Part shown: in pieces, positions 7,134 to 18,397 of the stretch
Position numbering within the stretch: position 1 is the stretch's first letter
Layout: the number at the start of each line of letters is the position of its first letter
NCBI RefSeq assembly: GCF_016624945.1
Contig: NZ_JACVUI010000011.1
Location: 1-64,000 of the forward strand
Direction of reading: 5' to 3'
DNA: 64,000 bases
Source of the DNA: Acinetobacter sp. S54
GTDB taxonomy: Bacteria > Pseudomonadota > Gammaproteobacteria > Pseudomonadales > Moraxellaceae
The notes under the pieces: model-generated
Database searches by the model: none
What the model was told of the DNA's origin: nothing
The model's input: only the letters and a program-made list of their open reading frames with translations
Position numbers and translations under genes: made by a program

Positions 7134-9980
7134 TTATTTTCTGCTCGTATCCTGTATAGATTGTACGGGTGGCAGCGGTGCCAAATAAGCAATGACCAAC
7201 ATTACCCCTCCCGCCCCGATAAAAGAAATCACACGAGTCAATGTTCCACTTTGTGATAAATCCAATCCAACCAGCTTAATCACCACGATAGCCAGTAACG
7301 CTGCTCCCACAAACCAGAGCTGACGAATCTGGCGCTGACTTGAAAAGGTCATTAATACAAACGCTAAAACCACCCAGAGTAAAGTCAAGCTAAGCTGTAC
7401 TGTACCATTTGACCAAATAGCCCAACTCCAAAGTGGTGTTGCCGCATAAAAATGCAAGGCTCGGACCACTACGCTACTAAAAACCAATAAAGCAATAACA
7501 ATGCTAATGATCTTATTACGCCATTCGACTGCTTTGGTTTGTGTAGCAAAATCATGATGATAAATGATCCATAACACCCCCAATAATACCAATAAAGACA
7601 ACACATCAGCAGGATTAACAACAGGCAGATAATAGGCCACAAAAACCTGATCACTTAAACTAGCCGCCACTAACCAGAACCAAGATAGAATCCAGACCGA
7701 AAGCTGATCCAGCAGAAGATATTGTTGATTTTTAAATAACCAAATACTATACAAAACTGGTATTACTGCAAAAGAAAGCAATGCTGCATTCGACCATAAT
7801 GCAGGACCCATTATAGCCAGACTCAACCATACTAGCCCTGCCCACCAAATATTGAGTTGTGAATCAATCCTCTGTATTTTTTGAATCATCAGCAAAAGTA
7901 AACTGAGGGTAATAGCTGCGATTAGAAAACTTATTTGCTGTAACGAGCTAATCCAGTAGAGTTGCGCCAATAATCCCTGCTGAGTTAATTCTACAAAACT
8001 CAATACAATCAAAATGCTCAAAATCACCAATTGTGGAATATGCCAATTTAATCTTGCACGCCAATAGACAACGACGGTAAAACCAAAACATAATAAGGCA
8101 GCAATGGCTAAATAAGGACTTAACCCCTGCCCCTGCAATTGCAGAAACTCTACGCCCGCGACTGCACCCGAATATAAAGCCAAACTTAAAAACAAACTGC
8201 CCGCAATAACAGAGGAACCCTGACTCGAAGATGTAGATCGAAATAGGAAGTAAGCTGAAATGAATTGTGAAATTGCATAAATACTGGTGCTTAAAACGGG
8301 GAAATGATCATCTGACCAGACTTGATAAAACAAAGCCAGTGAACTTAGGATCACCAAAACGATACCTAAATAGCGACTTAATCGATAACGCTCAGAAACA
8401 CCCCAAACTATTAAAGCAGTTCCTTGTACGACCCAACCAATGGCAGTCCAATGTGCGCCTTGATACAAAGGAAAAATCAAAGCGATAAAGGCTACCGCTA
8501 AAATAAAAAAACTTTTGGCCAAAATCGATAATTCTGATTGCTTTTGTCTAATCCACCAGCCCAAAACAGCATAAGTTATACCCAGTAATGCGGCGCCACA
8601 GGTAAGTGCCAGACTGGATTGTTGTACCAAAAATGCATGTAAAGAAAAACCAAAAATTGGCACACTAAAAATTAACCCAACATCCACAAGTGGAGGAAGT
8701 TGAATCACCTGTTGCTCATTTAAGGACTGATTTTTTAAAGAAGGATATTCTTTCTGAATGAGTTGGCTATAACGCACACTTAACCAGATAAACAAGGCAA
8801 TATGCAGCCATAAAATAATATCTAGCGTATGGTATTGTGCTGAATTCGCATATAAAACGATAACACTACCCGCAAGCAATCCTGATGCAAAAAAAGCAAT
8901 CTGATTTAAAATTTTCCATGGCTTGATAAAATTCATTGCAGCCACAGCCACATTAATCAACAGATAATAACTAAATAAAAAGATGCTATCGGGATGATAT
9001 TGTGGGATCAATAAAGGTGCGAGATAAGCCATGCTGAGTGCCAGCATTGATAGATAAACGGCATTTTGTTTTAAGCTTAAAGCGACTGTTATCATTAATA
9101 AAACAGCAAAACCACTACTTGCTATGCCCAAACTTGCAATCACAGTATAATGATGTGCAAAAATTAGAGTCATAAAAATAATTGCTAAGCCCGCACCCTG
9201 TAAAGCCACAGCGAATAGTGCATTGTTTTTTTTCAAATAATAGCCCAAAGCGGTTAATGCACCACCCGTAATGGCAATTCCTAATAGTTTTATGCCCAAG
9301 CTGAGTTGCCAGTGTTCACTGGCAAAACGCAAGAGCAGCACTACGCCAATCATCAAAATGGCAATGGCAACTCTTAAAATTGGATTGCCATGAATAAGCC
9401 AATCCAAAGCAGGTTGCCACCATGCCTGTTTTTGAGAAATCGAATTTAGAGGAAGAGAATGATCAGTTTGATCATTCGCGGGCTCAGACAATATTTTTGC
9501 GCCCTGTTGAGATGGGAACCCATCTGGATTCTCTGACTCTAACTGCATCTGATGATTGACTGCAACTGGCTCAGAGCTTCTAGGCAGTTTTAATGGATGT
9601 ATCTGTTTTTTATCTTCAATATTTTGTAGCCGTTCATTAATAAAGCTGAACATTTGAATCAGACTAAATAACACCAATCCGATTCCAACAAAAATAGCGG
9701 AAGTCGTGTGCCAATAATAACCCGTAATACCGATCAGGGTGCCCAAATATATGGCCCATTGCGGTAAATGCATAGAACTTTTAGGCGCAGTGATATTATA
9801 TTGCCGCTCGAGCTGCTGAATACGCCGATCAAAACGAGTGAATTGCTGCACGATAGCAAATACCAAAAGTGCAACAAGTAATATCACTGCATTTTTGATT
9901 TCAAAAACGAATGCACCTAATAAACCTATGGCAAAAATGATAATTACCATCGTGATATTCTGCTTATCATTTTTATACAT
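7134..9980 (-). CDS. DUF2339 domain-containing large membrane protein
   Basis: The 948-residue protein is hydrophobic almost throughout. Two N-terminal membrane segments are followed by a short coiled, basic linker (FDRRIQQLERQYN), two more segments, a hydrophilic loop around residues 140-190, and then more than twenty membrane segments to the C-terminus. This is the DUF2339 architecture. Function is unknown; members have been linked loosely to envelope processes, but nothing here proves it. The ATG at 9980 is preferred over an upstream in-frame TTG (9986). It is monocistronic and convergent with mscS. Confidence 0.75.
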   Translation of the reverse strand: MYKNDKQNITMVIIIFAIGLLGAFVFEIKNAVILLVALLVFAIVQQFTRFDRRIQQLERQYNITAPKSSMHLPQWAIYLGTLIGITGYYWHTTSAIFVGIGLVLFSLIQMFSFINERLQNIEDKKQIHPLKLPRSSEPVAVNHQMQLESENPDGFPSQQGAKILSEPANDQTDHSLPLNSISQKQAWWQPALDWLIHGNPILRVAIAILMIGVVLLLRFASEHWQLSLGIKLLGIAITGGALTALGYYLKKNNALFAVALQGAGLAIIFMTLIFAHHYTVIASLGIASSGFAVLLMITVALSLKQNAVYLSMLALSMAYLAPLLIPQYHPDSIFLFSYYLLINVAVAAMNFIKPWKILNQIAFFASGLLAGSVIVLYANSAQYHTLDIILWLHIALFIWLSVRYSQLIQKEYPSLKNQSLNEQQVIQLPPLVDVGLIFSVPIFGFSLHAFLVQQSSLALTCGAALLGITYAVLGWWIRQKQSELSILAKSFFILAVAFIALIFPLYQGAHWTAIGWVVQGTALIVWGVSERYRLSRYLGIVLVILSSLALFYQVWSDDHFPVLSTSIYAISQFISAYFLFRSTSSSQGSSVIAGSLFLSLALYSGAVAGVEFLQLQGQGLSPYLAIAALLCFGFTVVVYWRARLNWHIPQLVILSILIVLSFVELTQQGLLAQLYWISSLQQISFLIAAITLSLLLLMIQKIQRIDSQLNIWWAGLVWLSLAIMGPALWSNAALLSFAVIPVLYSIWLFKNQQYLLLDQLSVWILSWFWLVAASLSDQVFVAYYLPVVNPADVLSLLVLLGVLWIIYHHDFATQTKAVEWRNKIISIVIALLVFSSVVVRALHFYAATPLWSWAIWSNGTVQLSLTLLWVVLAFVLMTFSSQRQIRQLWFVGAALLAIVVIKLVGLDLSQSGTLTRVISFIGAGGVMLVIAYLAPLPPVQSIQDTSRK

Positions 9981-10134
9981 GATCAAAAAACAAACTCAAT
10001 TCCTTTCAAGCTATCTTACCTGATCCTTACACCAGTGTATATTTAGCCATACAGAACTCCCTTAAAATCGAAGTTCCACATTTTGCTCAATTTTCACGTA
10101 GAATAAGACCCAATCGTTTGTGAGGAAGTGTGCA

Positions 10135-12897
10135 ATGCCACCATTTGTTTTGGTTGATGGGTCTTATTTTTTATTTCGTGCATTTCATGCACTCCCACCT
10201 TTAACAACCTCAACAGGGTTACAAACCAATGCAATTCGTGGAGCTATTTCCGCTATTCAAAAATTGATGCGCCGAACTCAGCCTACGCATATGGCTGTCA
10301 TTTTTGATACACCAGAACCGACTTTCCGACATGAACTTTCTCCTATTTATAAGGGTGACCGCCCGAGCATGCCAGATGAATTAGCCCAGCAGATTCCGTA
10401 TTTGCATGCCTTAATTAAAGCTCTAGGCATTCCGTTATACATGCTGCCAGGTGCAGAAGCCGATGATATTATTGGAACACTTGCCAAACACGCCGAAAAA
10501 CAAGGGCATCAAGTCCTGATTTCGACAGGCGATAAAGACATGGCGCAGCTTGTCACTGAAAAAGTGACACTTGAGGATAGTTTCAAAGATAAACCCATGG
10601 ATATTCAGGGAGTTTTTGATAAGTTTGGGGTATGGCCAAACCAGATCATTGATTATCTCACCCTGATGGGAGATGCTTCAGATGGCATTATGGGTGTACC
10701 CGGAATTGGTGCTAAAACAGCAGCGAAACTTTTAACGGAATATGGTTCGATTGGTGGCATTTTAGAAAATGTCGATCACATCAAAGGGAAAGTTGGACAA
10801 AACATTAAAGACAATGCTGATGGAATTGCAATTGACCATCAATTGGCGAGTATCGTTTGTGATCTTGATCTTGGTCTGACTTGGGATGACTTAAAACTTT
10901 GCGAACCGCGTGTAGAAACACTACGTAATTTGTATACTGAACTTGAGTTTAGAAATCAGTTACAGTCACTGGATCATCCCAATAATCCTGTGAGTAATAG
11001 TTACAAGGAAATTAATCAAGAAATTGCCAAAGCTGAAACGCAAGTCAACATTGAAACAGAAGATCAGGCCAGCCTGACCAGTGACGATGATCAACTTGGT
11101 GTTGCCAATTATCACACTGTTTTGAACCAAGAAGCTTGGGAACAACTCTATCAAAGGCTGCAAACTGAAAAACGTTTTGCTATTGATACTGAAACCACCA
11201 GTCTGGATTATCGTGTTGCCGAAATGGTCGGTTTTTCTGTGGCCTTTGATGCCAAAGATGCCTATTACATACCGTTCGCTCATGACTACGAAGGGGCCCC
11301 ACAACAGCTTGATCGTGAGCAAATATTGGCACAAATTAGGCCGATTTTGGAAAATCATACAGTTCAAAAAATTGGACACCACCTTAAATATGATGCGCAT
11401 ATTTTTGCCAATCATGGCATTGAGCTTAAAGGCTGGTATTTCGATACGATGCTGGCATCTTATGTATTAAACTCCGTTGCAACCCGTCACGGTATGGATG
11501 ACGTAGCCCGAGTTTACTTGAGCCACTTGACCACAACTTTTGAACAAATCGCAGGTAAAGGCGCCAAACAAAAAACTTTTAATCAAATTGAGATTGAAGT
11601 TGCAGCGCACTATGCCGCTGAAGATGCGCATGTTACTTATCGTTTATATGAAGTATTGGCCCAAAAACTTAAAGCATCACCAGAGCTAGAAAACATTCTG
11701 TATAACATTGAAATGCCTGTAGCACGTATTCTTACGGGTATGGAAGAAGCAGGTATTAAGCTTGATCATGCTTTCTTGGGACAGCTTAGCGTTGAATTTA
11801 CCGAAACCATTCAAGGCCTAGAAAATCAGGCAATTGAATTGGCAGGTGAAAGCTTCAATGTCAGCTCACCCAAACAAGTAGGAGAAATTTTATTTGATAA
11901 AATGGGCCTAAAAGGCGGCAAAAAAACGGCTACAGGTCAGCACAGTACTGGCGAAAGTATTCTAGAGAAAGTCGAGCATCCAATTGCTGAAGTGATTTTG
12001 GAACATCGAACCTTATCGAAATTGAAAAATACCTATACGGATCGTTTGGTAGAACAGTCGCATAATGAAACTCACCGGGTACACACCAGCTATCATCAGG
12101 CATTAACCGCAACCGGACGTTTGTCTTCTTCTGATCCAAACCTGCAAAATATTCCGATTCGAGGGGAAATTGGTCGTCAAATTCGTAAAGCCTTTATCGC
12201 CCCTGAAGGCCGTATATTATTAGCTGCCGATTATTCACAAATTGAACTACGTTTGATGGCACATTTCTCTCAGGACGATGCCTTGCTAGACGCATTTAAA
12301 CATGGTCAGGATGTACACCGTCGTACAGCAGCAGAAGTATTGAATATTCCGCTTGAAGAAGTTACGAGTGATCAACGTCGTCAAGCGAAAGCCGTTAATT
12401 TCGGCTTACTATATGGTATGTCAGAGTTTGGTTTAATTCGTCAATTGGGCTTTACCCGTGAGGAATCACAAAACTACATTAAACAATATTTTCATCGCTA
12501 TCCTGGTATTTATGAATATATGCAACGTACTCGTCAGGTGGCTTTAGAACAAGGTTTCGTTGAGACTATTTTAGGTCGTCGTTTATACACCCCCGATATT
12601 GATGCTCGAAATATGATGGTCCGTAAGGGTGCAGAACGTGCCGCCATTAATGCCCCCCTGCAAGGTAGCGCTGCGGATATCATCAAACTTGCCATGATCG
12701 AAGTAGATAAAATGCTTCCAAAGGATCAAGCCAAATTATTACTCCAAGTTCACGATGAATTGGTATTTGAAGTTGATGCCGATATTGCAGAACAACTTGC
12801 ACCAAAGCTAGCCGAAACCATGCAGTCAGTGGTTGAAATCTCTGTACCTTTAGTGGTTGAGGTCGGAAAAGGTTTAAATTGGGAAGAAGCACATTAA
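10135..12897 (+). CDS. polA: DNA polymerase I
   Basis: The 920-residue enzyme carries out Okazaki-fragment maturation and repair synthesis. Three domains are visible. The 5'-nuclease (residues 1-290) has the helix-hairpin-helix GVPGIGAKTAAKLL. The 3'-5' exonuclease has FAIDTETTSLDY and an AEDAHVTYRLYE motif, so proofreading residues are kept. The polymerase has motif A (LLAADYSQIELRLMAHFS), the finger helix (RRQAKAVNFGLLYGMSEFG) and motif C (QVHDELVFEV). A GAGGAAG ribosome-binding site at 10121 makes the ATG at 10135 the start rather than the in-frame GTG at 10120. It ends at a strong bidirectional terminator. Confidence 0.96.
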   Translation: MPPFVLVDGSYFLFRAFHALPPLTTSTGLQTNAIRGAISAIQKLMRRTQPTHMAVIFDTPEPTFRHELSPIYKGDRPSMPDELAQQIPYLHALIKALGIPLYMLPGAEADDIIGTLAKHAEKQGHQVLISTGDKDMAQLVTEKVTLEDSFKDKPMDIQGVFDKFGVWPNQIIDYLTLMGDASDGIMGVPGIGAKTAAKLLTEYGSIGGILENVDHIKGKVGQNIKDNADGIAIDHQLASIVCDLDLGLTWDDLKLCEPRVETLRNLYTELEFRNQLQSLDHPNNPVSNSYKEINQEIAKAETQVNIETEDQASLTSDDDQLGVANYHTVLNQEAWEQLYQRLQTEKRFAIDTETTSLDYRVAEMVGFSVAFDAKDAYYIPFAHDYEGAPQQLDREQILAQIRPILENHTVQKIGHHLKYDAHIFANHGIELKGWYFDTMLASYVLNSVATRHGMDDVARVYLSHLTTTFEQIAGKGAKQKTFNQIEIEVAAHYAAEDAHVTYRLYEVLAQKLKASPELENILYNIEMPVARILTGMEEAGIKLDHAFLGQLSVEFTETIQGLENQAIELAGESFNVSSPKQVGEILFDKMGLKGGKKTATGQHSTGESILEKVEHPIAEVILEHRTLSKLKNTYTDRLVEQSHNETHRVHTSYHQALTATGRLSSSDPNLQNIPIRGEIGRQIRKAFIAPEGRILLAADYSQIELRLMAHFSQDDALLDAFKHGQDVHRRTAAEVLNIPLEEVTSDQRRQAKAVNFGLLYGMSEFGLIRQLGFTREESQNYIKQYFHRYPGIYEYMQRTRQVALEQGFVETILGRRLYTPDIDARNMMVRKGAERAAINAPLQGSAADIIKLAMIEVDKMLPKDQAKLLLQVHDELVFEVDADIAEQLAPKLAETMQSVVEISVPLVVEVGKGLNWEEAH

Positions 12898-12910
12898 CTT
12901 TTTTCAGATA

Positions 12911-12943
12911 AAAACAAAGGCCGATTAATTCGGCCTTTGTTTT
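12911..12943. terminator. bidirectional intrinsic terminator between polA and yggT
   Basis: AAAACAAAGGCCGA (12911-12924) pairs with TCGGCCTTTGTTTT (12930-12943). The stem is flanked by an A-run and a T-run, so it can serve both convergent transcripts. Confidence 0.85.
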
Positions 12944-12967
12944 ATGGTTTTAAAATCTTAATAGGTT

Positions 12968-13534
12968 TTACAATCCAGTGAGCAAGACTTTCGCGACTTC
13001 GTTCATCAAAATTTCGGCAACATATAACGCCAAAAATGCAATAATTGGAGAAAGATCAATCATTCCCATATTCGGCAATAAACGACGAAACGGAGCGAGT
13101 AATGGTTCAGCCAATTCCTGAATCACTTCAATATATGGAGAACGAGATTGAGTAAACATCACCACCCAACTCAGAATAATCGTGGCAAAAATCAAATAAC
13201 GACAGAAACGGATTAAATCCTGAATCATAGTCACAAAAGTCAAAATCAATAAATGAATTGGACTATTAGGCATCGCACCTGAAAGATACATCACTCCAAA
13301 AATTTTGAGCAAGTACAAAACAATTAAAAGCGCCAATGCTGCTAGATTCACACGACCTTTTGCCACAGTCGGAAAAATACGACTAAAAATATCAACAATC
13401 TTAGTTGCTTTTACTGTCGATAAAACTACTGGGTTATAAGGACTTACCCCAGTTAATTGCATTAAAAAGCGGAAGAACACCAATAAAATGGCAACATTAA
13501 TTAAAATACCAAAAATAAGCGCAGAACTCGCCAT
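12968..13534 (-). CDS. YggT family membrane protein
   Basis: The 188-residue inner-membrane protein has two YggT repeats, each a pair of membrane segments joined by the conserved SPYNPVV-type or SPYIEVIQELAEPLLAPFRR loop. The family is linked to division-site membrane biology and ion homeostasis, but the molecular role is not settled. It begins 16 bases after proC, as in many proteobacteria where proC-yggT are neighbours. AGGAAAG precedes the ATG. Confidence 0.85.
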   Translation of the reverse strand: MASSALIFGILINVAILLVFFRFLMQLTGVSPYNPVVLSTVKATKIVDIFSRIFPTVAKGRVNLAALALLIVLYLLKIFGVMYLSGAMPNSPIHLLILTFVTMIQDLIRFCRYLIFATIILSWVVMFTQSRSPYIEVIQELAEPLLAPFRRLLPNMGMIDLSPIIAFLALYVAEILMNEVAKVLLTGL

Positions 13535-13550
13535 ACTGTTACTTTCCTAC

Positions 13551-14387
13551 TTAATGGGTCTTGGTACTGTCACTTAGCTCATGTGCTAATTCTTGACTAC
13601 GTTTTTGCGCAGCAGCAAGTGCTGTCTGGATATTTTGTGAAATTTGGGCGCGATCAAATACTTCAAGTGCTGCCTGCGTTGTACCATTTGGCGAAGTCAC
13701 ATTTTTACGCAATTCTGCGGGAGTATTAGAACTGGTAATCGCCATTTGTGCTGCACCTAATGCCGTCTGCAATGTAAGTGCGGTAGCCACTTTTTCATCC
13801 AGTCCCATATTTTTTCCAGCGCGAATCATACTTTCCATTAAATAGAAAAAATATGCAGGGCCTGAGCCTGAAACTGCTGTCACCGCATCAATTTGTGCTT
13901 CCGAATTTACCCAGATGGTTAAACCTGTTGCAGCTAAAATCTGACTCGCCAAATCACGATCTTTGGTTGTCACACTTTCATTGGCATATAAACCATGTGC
14001 CCCTGTTTGAACCAAGGCTGGAGTATTTGGCATCACTCGTACAACGCGATCAGTTCCAGTCAATGCAGCAATCGTTTCTATTTCTGCGCCTGCAATAATT
14101 GAAACAATCAACTTCCCGTCAAATAAACCATGTAAAGGTTTTAGTACAGTACCCAAAACCTGTGGTTTCACTGCTAAAACCACGACATCGGCATCTTTAA
14201 TTGCCCGCAAGTTATCATCAACTGCCTGAATTTCTTTTTCCTGCAATAATTGACGAATCGCCTCGACAGGATCAGATACCATAATCCGAGTTGTTGGTAA
14301 TCCACGTGCCAGCAAGCCACCAATCAGGGCTTGCGCCATATTACCACCACCAATAAATGTGATATTTGAATTTAATGTCGCATTCAT
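13551..14387 (-). CDS. proC: pyrroline-5-carboxylate reductase
   Basis: The 278-residue enzyme makes the last step of proline synthesis, NAD(P)H-dependent reduction of pyrroline-5-carboxylate. The N-terminal Rossmann motif is FIGGGNMAQALIGGLL. The C-terminal dimerisation domain carries the family signature region from SGSGPAYFFYLMESM through SPNGTTQAALEVF. Its ATG overlaps the tilS stop codon by four bases, which suggests translational coupling. Confidence 0.95.
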   Translation of the reverse strand: MNATLNSNITFIGGGNMAQALIGGLLARGLPTTRIMVSDPVEAIRQLLQEKEIQAVDDNLRAIKDADVVVLAVKPQVLGTVLKPLHGLFDGKLIVSIIAGAEIETIAALTGTDRVVRVMPNTPALVQTGAHGLYANESVTTKDRDLASQILAATGLTIWVNSEAQIDAVTAVSGSGPAYFFYLMESMIRAGKNMGLDEKVATALTLQTALGAAQMAITSSNTPAELRKNVTSPNGTTQAALEVFDRAQISQNIQTALAAAQKRSQELAHELSDSTKTH

Positions 14388-15763
14388 GAATTACGCTCAA
14401 CTCGCAAATTATCTATCTCAGAACTTAAATGTGGCAACCAGCCACCAACTGCACAATACTTCGATTGTGCTAACCAAAACCCTTTTGGGGTAAAAACCCC
14501 TAGCATAACATTATCTATGGCTAATATTTGAATTGTATGACGTAACCAAGGCAAAATTTGTGCCTCTTGTATAGCTTTTTTTAATGGCCAATGCCCAACA
14601 CGACCATATAAATGAATTTTTTCACCGCCCTGACGCGAAATTAGTTTTAAGTTTTGTTTTAATAAATCAGTAGATAGTCCCATTTCAGCAGAAATAATTT
14701 TAAAAGTCCCCGAAAGCAAATAGATGTTTTTATCACTCTCCAAATAAATTTCAGAAACTACATCAGAAGAATTTTTTTCAGCTAAATACAGTGCTTTTGT
14801 AATTCGATAAAGTTGTTTTTGATAGCGTAAATAATAATTATTATTCCAGTGCAATGCAGCTTGCGCATCTGGTTTAGCATGGATCACTTCTTGTTGGAGA
14901 CGTTCCACCATCTCAAAAGAAGGCCTATACTCCGCATCTCCTTTCATCCAAGCAGATAAAAGCTGACGCTGCCGAGGCAAACTCAATTGTTGTAATTTTT
15001 CCAAATCTATTTGTGTGGGATTCCCGCAATATTGCAAATCTTGTAACAATACATCCTGCAAAATACAATTAGCATCCTGCATTAAAATACTCGTCCGGCT
15101 CAAAGCTTGCTGCATTTTGGGAAAACGCTTTTGCAGTAAGGGCCAAACTTCCTGACGACACCAAGCACGATCATACTGAGTATCAAAATTGGTCTGATCA
15201 TGAACAAAGGGTAAGTCTAATTGGGTCGACCATATTGCAATTTGTTCACGCGATAACGAGAGAAAAGGTCGCCATAATTGAAAGTTTTCCCGATTTTCCA
15301 CTTCTTGCATAGCTGCCAGACCATTTACTCCAGCACCCGATAATAAGCGTAATAAAACTGTTTCAGCCTGATCCTGCTGATGATGAGCCAACACCAAAAT
15401 TTCATAAGGTTTTAAATGCTGTTGAAAAGCAACATAACGAGCATTACGCGCCTGATTTTCCAGATTACCCGTTGCAACCTCAACTTTTTGAATACTGACG
15501 GAAATATTAAGTTTCTGTGCATAGTTTTGCACAAATAAGCCCCATTCATGGCTAGGAGCTTGTAACTGATGATCGATATAAATCGCACGAACATGCGTTG
15601 GAAAAATAATAGACATTAAATGCAGTAACAACATGGAATCCATGCCACCACTGCATCCAATTAAAAATGTCGTTTCAGGTGAAAACTGTTCAGCTCGATT
15701 TAAGAGGAAAGTCCTAAATTTTCGCTGCCAAATTTCATTAAACGCTGGTAACGTGCTTCGCAT
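14384..15763 (-). CDS. tilS: tRNA(Ile)-lysidine synthetase
   Basis: The 459-residue enzyme attaches lysine to C34 of tRNA-Ile(CAU), changing both amino-acid and codon identity; it is essential. The PP-loop motif [12 protein letters not shown] starts near residue 38. The N-terminal ATP-pyrophosphatase domain includes [23 protein letters not shown], and substrate-binding and C-terminal domains follow. The ATG at 15763 gives a 64-base overlap with the end of accA. No ATG, GTG or TTG occurs in frame between the accA stop and the PP-loop, so the overlap is forced unless a rarer start is used. Confidence 0.93.
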   Translation of the reverse strand: MRSTLPAFNEIWQRKFRTFLLNRAEQFSPETTFLIGCSGGMDSMLLLHLMSIIFPTHVRAIYIDHQLQAPSHEWGLFVQNYAQKLNISVSIQKVEVATGNLENQARNARYVAFQQHLKPYEILVLAHHQQDQAETVLLRLLSGAGVNGLAAMQEVENRENFQLWRPFLSLSREQIAIWSTQLDLPFVHDQTNFDTQYDRAWCRQEVWPLLQKRFPKMQQALSRTSILMQDANCILQDVLLQDLQYCGNPTQIDLEKLQQLSLPRQRQLLSAWMKGDAEYRPSFEMVERLQQEVIHAKPDAQAALHWNNNYYLRYQKQLYRITKALYLAEKNSSDVVSEIYLESDKNIYLLSGTFKIISAEMGLSTDLLKQNLKLISRQGGEKIHLYGRVGHWPLKKAIQEAQILPWLRHTIQILAIDNVMLGVFTPKGFWLAQSKYCAVGGWLPHLSSEIDNLRVERNS

Positions 15764-16524
15764 CGTTCATCTGCATCCATCGGTAGCAACTCATCCAACG
15801 CCTGTTTTAACACGGCTTGTAGATTTTGCATAACTTGTTCTGGATCTAAATGCGCACCTTCACCTTCATCGACCACATATTCTACAATACCAATCTTTTG
15901 AAGTTTATCCGCAGTCAATGCCAATGCATCACTGGCCTGCTCTGCTTTTTCAGCAGTTTTCCATAAAATAGAAGCACAGCCTTCTGGCGAAATCACCGAA
16001 TAGATACTGTGTGACAGCATGATGACACGATCAGCCACGCCAATTCCAAGCGCACCACCAGACCCACCCTCACCTAAAATTGTCGCAATCACAGGAACTT
16101 TTAAGTTAGAAAGTTGCGCCAGACTTGTTGCAATCGCCTCGGCTTGACCACGTTCTTCAGCACCGACACCCGGGTATGCTCCCATGGTGTCAATAAAGGT
16201 AAATACAGGTAGATTAAAACGCTCCGCCATATCGAGTAAACGCTGCGATTTACGATAGCCTTCAGGATTAGACATACCAAAGTTATGTTTTAACTTTTCA
16301 CGGGTACTACGACCACGATGCTGCCCCACAACCATTACAGGGCGACCATCAAAACGTGCTAAACCGCCTACCATTGCGCCATCATCACCAAACAGACGAT
16401 CACCATGTAAAGCATCAAATTCGGTAAAAATCTCACCTACATAATCTAGGAATTGTGGACGATCAGGATGTCGCGCGATTTGCACTGTTTTCCACGCTTT
16501 AGACTGAGTAGCTTTACTTTTCAT
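15700..16524 (-). CDS. accA: acetyl-CoA carboxylase carboxyltransferase subunit alpha
   Basis: AccA with AccD transfers the carboxyl group from biotin to acetyl-CoA, giving malonyl-CoA for fatty-acid synthesis. The 274-residue form begins [20 protein letters not shown]; an in-frame upstream ATG (16572) would add 16 residues not expected in the family. The carboxyltransferase core contains [39 protein letters not shown] and [17 protein letters not shown]. It leads the compact set accA-tilS-proC-yggT. Confidence 0.95.
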   Translation of the reverse strand: MKSKATQSKAWKTVQIARHPDRPQFLDYVGEIFTEFDALHGDRLFGDDGAMVGGLARFDGRPVMVVGQHRGRSTREKLKHNFGMSNPEGYRKSQRLLDMAERFNLPVFTFIDTMGAYPGVGAEERGQAEAIATSLAQLSNLKVPVIATILGEGGSGGALGIGVADRVIMLSHSIYSVISPEGCASILWKTAEKAEQASDALALTADKLQKIGIVEYVVDEGEGAHLDPEQVMQNLQAVLKQALDELLPMDADERCEARYQRLMKFGSENLGLSS

Positions 16525-16598
16525 AAGTCGAGTATTATCCCTAAATTGGGGCGTATTGGCCGCATATGACACATGCTCAACCGCCCAACCAAGTCGAG

Positions 16599-18119
16599 TT
16601 AATCGATAAATTTTTCCGACTGAATATCCAATTCAATGTCCCAATGCTTGAATTGCTCTTGCTCATCATGCAGGTCAGCAACCAGCAACGGCCATTGTTT
16701 TGCATCACCAGAAACACTAAGTTGCCATTGTTGACTATTTAGCACAGTCAATTCAATGGCAGGAAGCATCTGATCACTTCGGCTATGATTGAGTAAAACA
16801 GCCAGACGTAGCAACAAGCAAAGATAAGCTAACTTAATGCCACCGCCTTTTAAAACCTCCTGTTTAGCGTCATTACGCAATTTTCTACGATGATACGCAA
16901 CCAATAAAGAGAGATGATTTTGGTCAATTTGGGAGAACCCAGGAATGTCCGAATGTTGCAATAAGTATGCACCATGACGATGGTAACCACCGTGACTAAT
17001 CGCCAGACCAATTTCATGTAAATAGGCCGCACGACGCAATAAGTCACTGTCTTCACTATTTAAATCTAATTGCTGCGCAACATCATCAAACAATTGCTGT
17101 GCAGTATTAACCACTCGCTCTGCCTGTTTTAGATCTGCGTTATAACGCCCCATCAGTGCTTGTACACTTCGATCACGAATATCTTCATGCTTAAAACGTC
17201 CTAATAAGTCGTACATTACACCTTCGCGTAACGCCCCATCAGAATACGCCAATTTATCGATATTCAAGACATCAAAAACAGCATATAAAATAGCCAATCC
17301 TGCTGGCAAAACTGCTCGCCGATCATCTTTTAAACCTTCAAAATCGATCTCGGAACTATGCTTAAATTTGAGTAATTTATCTTTGAGTTTTTCCAGACCT
17401 TCACGCGTGACATTTTCCTGCTCGTCACTTAAGCCCAGATTGACCATAATTTGCTTGGCAGCTTTAATCGTTCCCGAAGAACCAACGACTGTATCCCATC
17501 CTTCGGCTTTATAGGTATTGGCAATTGCAGACAGTTCTTTACGTGCAGCAACCACAGCTTTATCAAAAACTTTAGGATTAATATCACCTTCTGAAAAAAA
17601 AGCTTTGGTATAAGCTACACATCCCATTTGCAAAGATTCGGTTTGAATGGGTTCAAACTCTTCACCAATAATCAATTCAGTTGAACCACCACCAATATCA
17701 ATCACCAGACGACGCCCGCCATTGGCCATAGTATGGGATACGCCCAAATAAATGAGGCGAGCTTCTTCACGACCTGCAATAATTTCAATGGGTTTCGGTA
17801 ATATTTCAGCCGCTTTTTGAATAAACTCATGACCATTTTTGGCCTGACGTAAAGCATTGGTCGCCACAATACGCAAACGATTCGGCTGTACCGAACCCAA
17901 ACGCCCGACAAAACGAGCCAGACACGCCAAACCACGCTGCTGCGCGGCTTCGGTCAAATTTTTATTTTCATCAAGGCCTGCCGCCAATTGCACTTTTTCA
18001 GACATTGAAGCGACTTTCTTGACTTCACCATGATCTACACGTGCAATGGCTAAATGGAAGCTGTTCGATCCCATGTCGATGGCAGCAAGTAATTCTTCAT
18101 CAATTAAAAAATCAGCCAT
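16599..18119 (-). CDS. ppx: exopolyphosphatase Ppx/GppA family
   Basis: The 506-residue phosphatase releases phosphate from polyphosphate chains. The ASKHA-fold signatures are [17 protein letters not shown] near the N-terminus and [17 protein letters not shown] around residue 140. A C-terminal HD-like helical domain ([21 protein letters not shown]) follows, as in full-length Ppx. Ppx and GppA are hard to separate by sequence. The trxA-divergent position matches other Acinetobacter, and I favour Ppx. Confidence 0.88.
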   Translation of the reverse strand: MADFLIDEELLAAIDMGSNSFHLAIARVDHGEVKKVASMSEKVQLAAGLDENKNLTEAAQQRGLACLARFVGRLGSVQPNRLRIVATNALRQAKNGHEFIQKAAEILPKPIEIIAGREEARLIYLGVSHTMANGGRRLVIDIGGGSTELIIGEEFEPIQTESLQMGCVAYTKAFFSEGDINPKVFDKAVVAARKELSAIANTYKAEGWDTVVGSSGTIKAAKQIMVNLGLSDEQENVTREGLEKLKDKLLKFKHSSEIDFEGLKDDRRAVLPAGLAILYAVFDVLNIDKLAYSDGALREGVMYDLLGRFKHEDIRDRSVQALMGRYNADLKQAERVVNTAQQLFDDVAQQLDLNSEDSDLLRRAAYLHEIGLAISHGGYHRHGAYLLQHSDIPGFSQIDQNHLSLLVAYHRRKLRNDAKQEVLKGGGIKLAYLCLLLRLAVLLNHSRSDQMLPAIELTVLNSQQWQLSVSGDAKQWPLLVADLHDEQEQFKHWDIELDIQSEKFID

Positions 18120-18397
18120 TGAAACTAACCCCTACAGAATTGTCGCTTAGAGTAATTCACATACATCTAATTGAAAAGCCATTTTTGCCAAACAGTTGAC
18201 TGCTTTAATATAAAAATAATGATGATTCAGCATTGTTTATCACGATTAATAACATTGCCAACATCTATTAGACAAAGTAATCGAATCCTTGAATAATGTA
18301 AAACAGCCCTTACATTGACCTAGAAGGCTATGTAATACTTCATGCCGATACATTTACTTAACCTTCTAAAAATTTTTTAAAAATTCGGAGCAAGCTT

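Noticed and set aside
10120..10134. Upstream GTG start of polA
   Set aside because: The GAGGAAG sequence here is the ribosome-binding site of the ATG at 10135.
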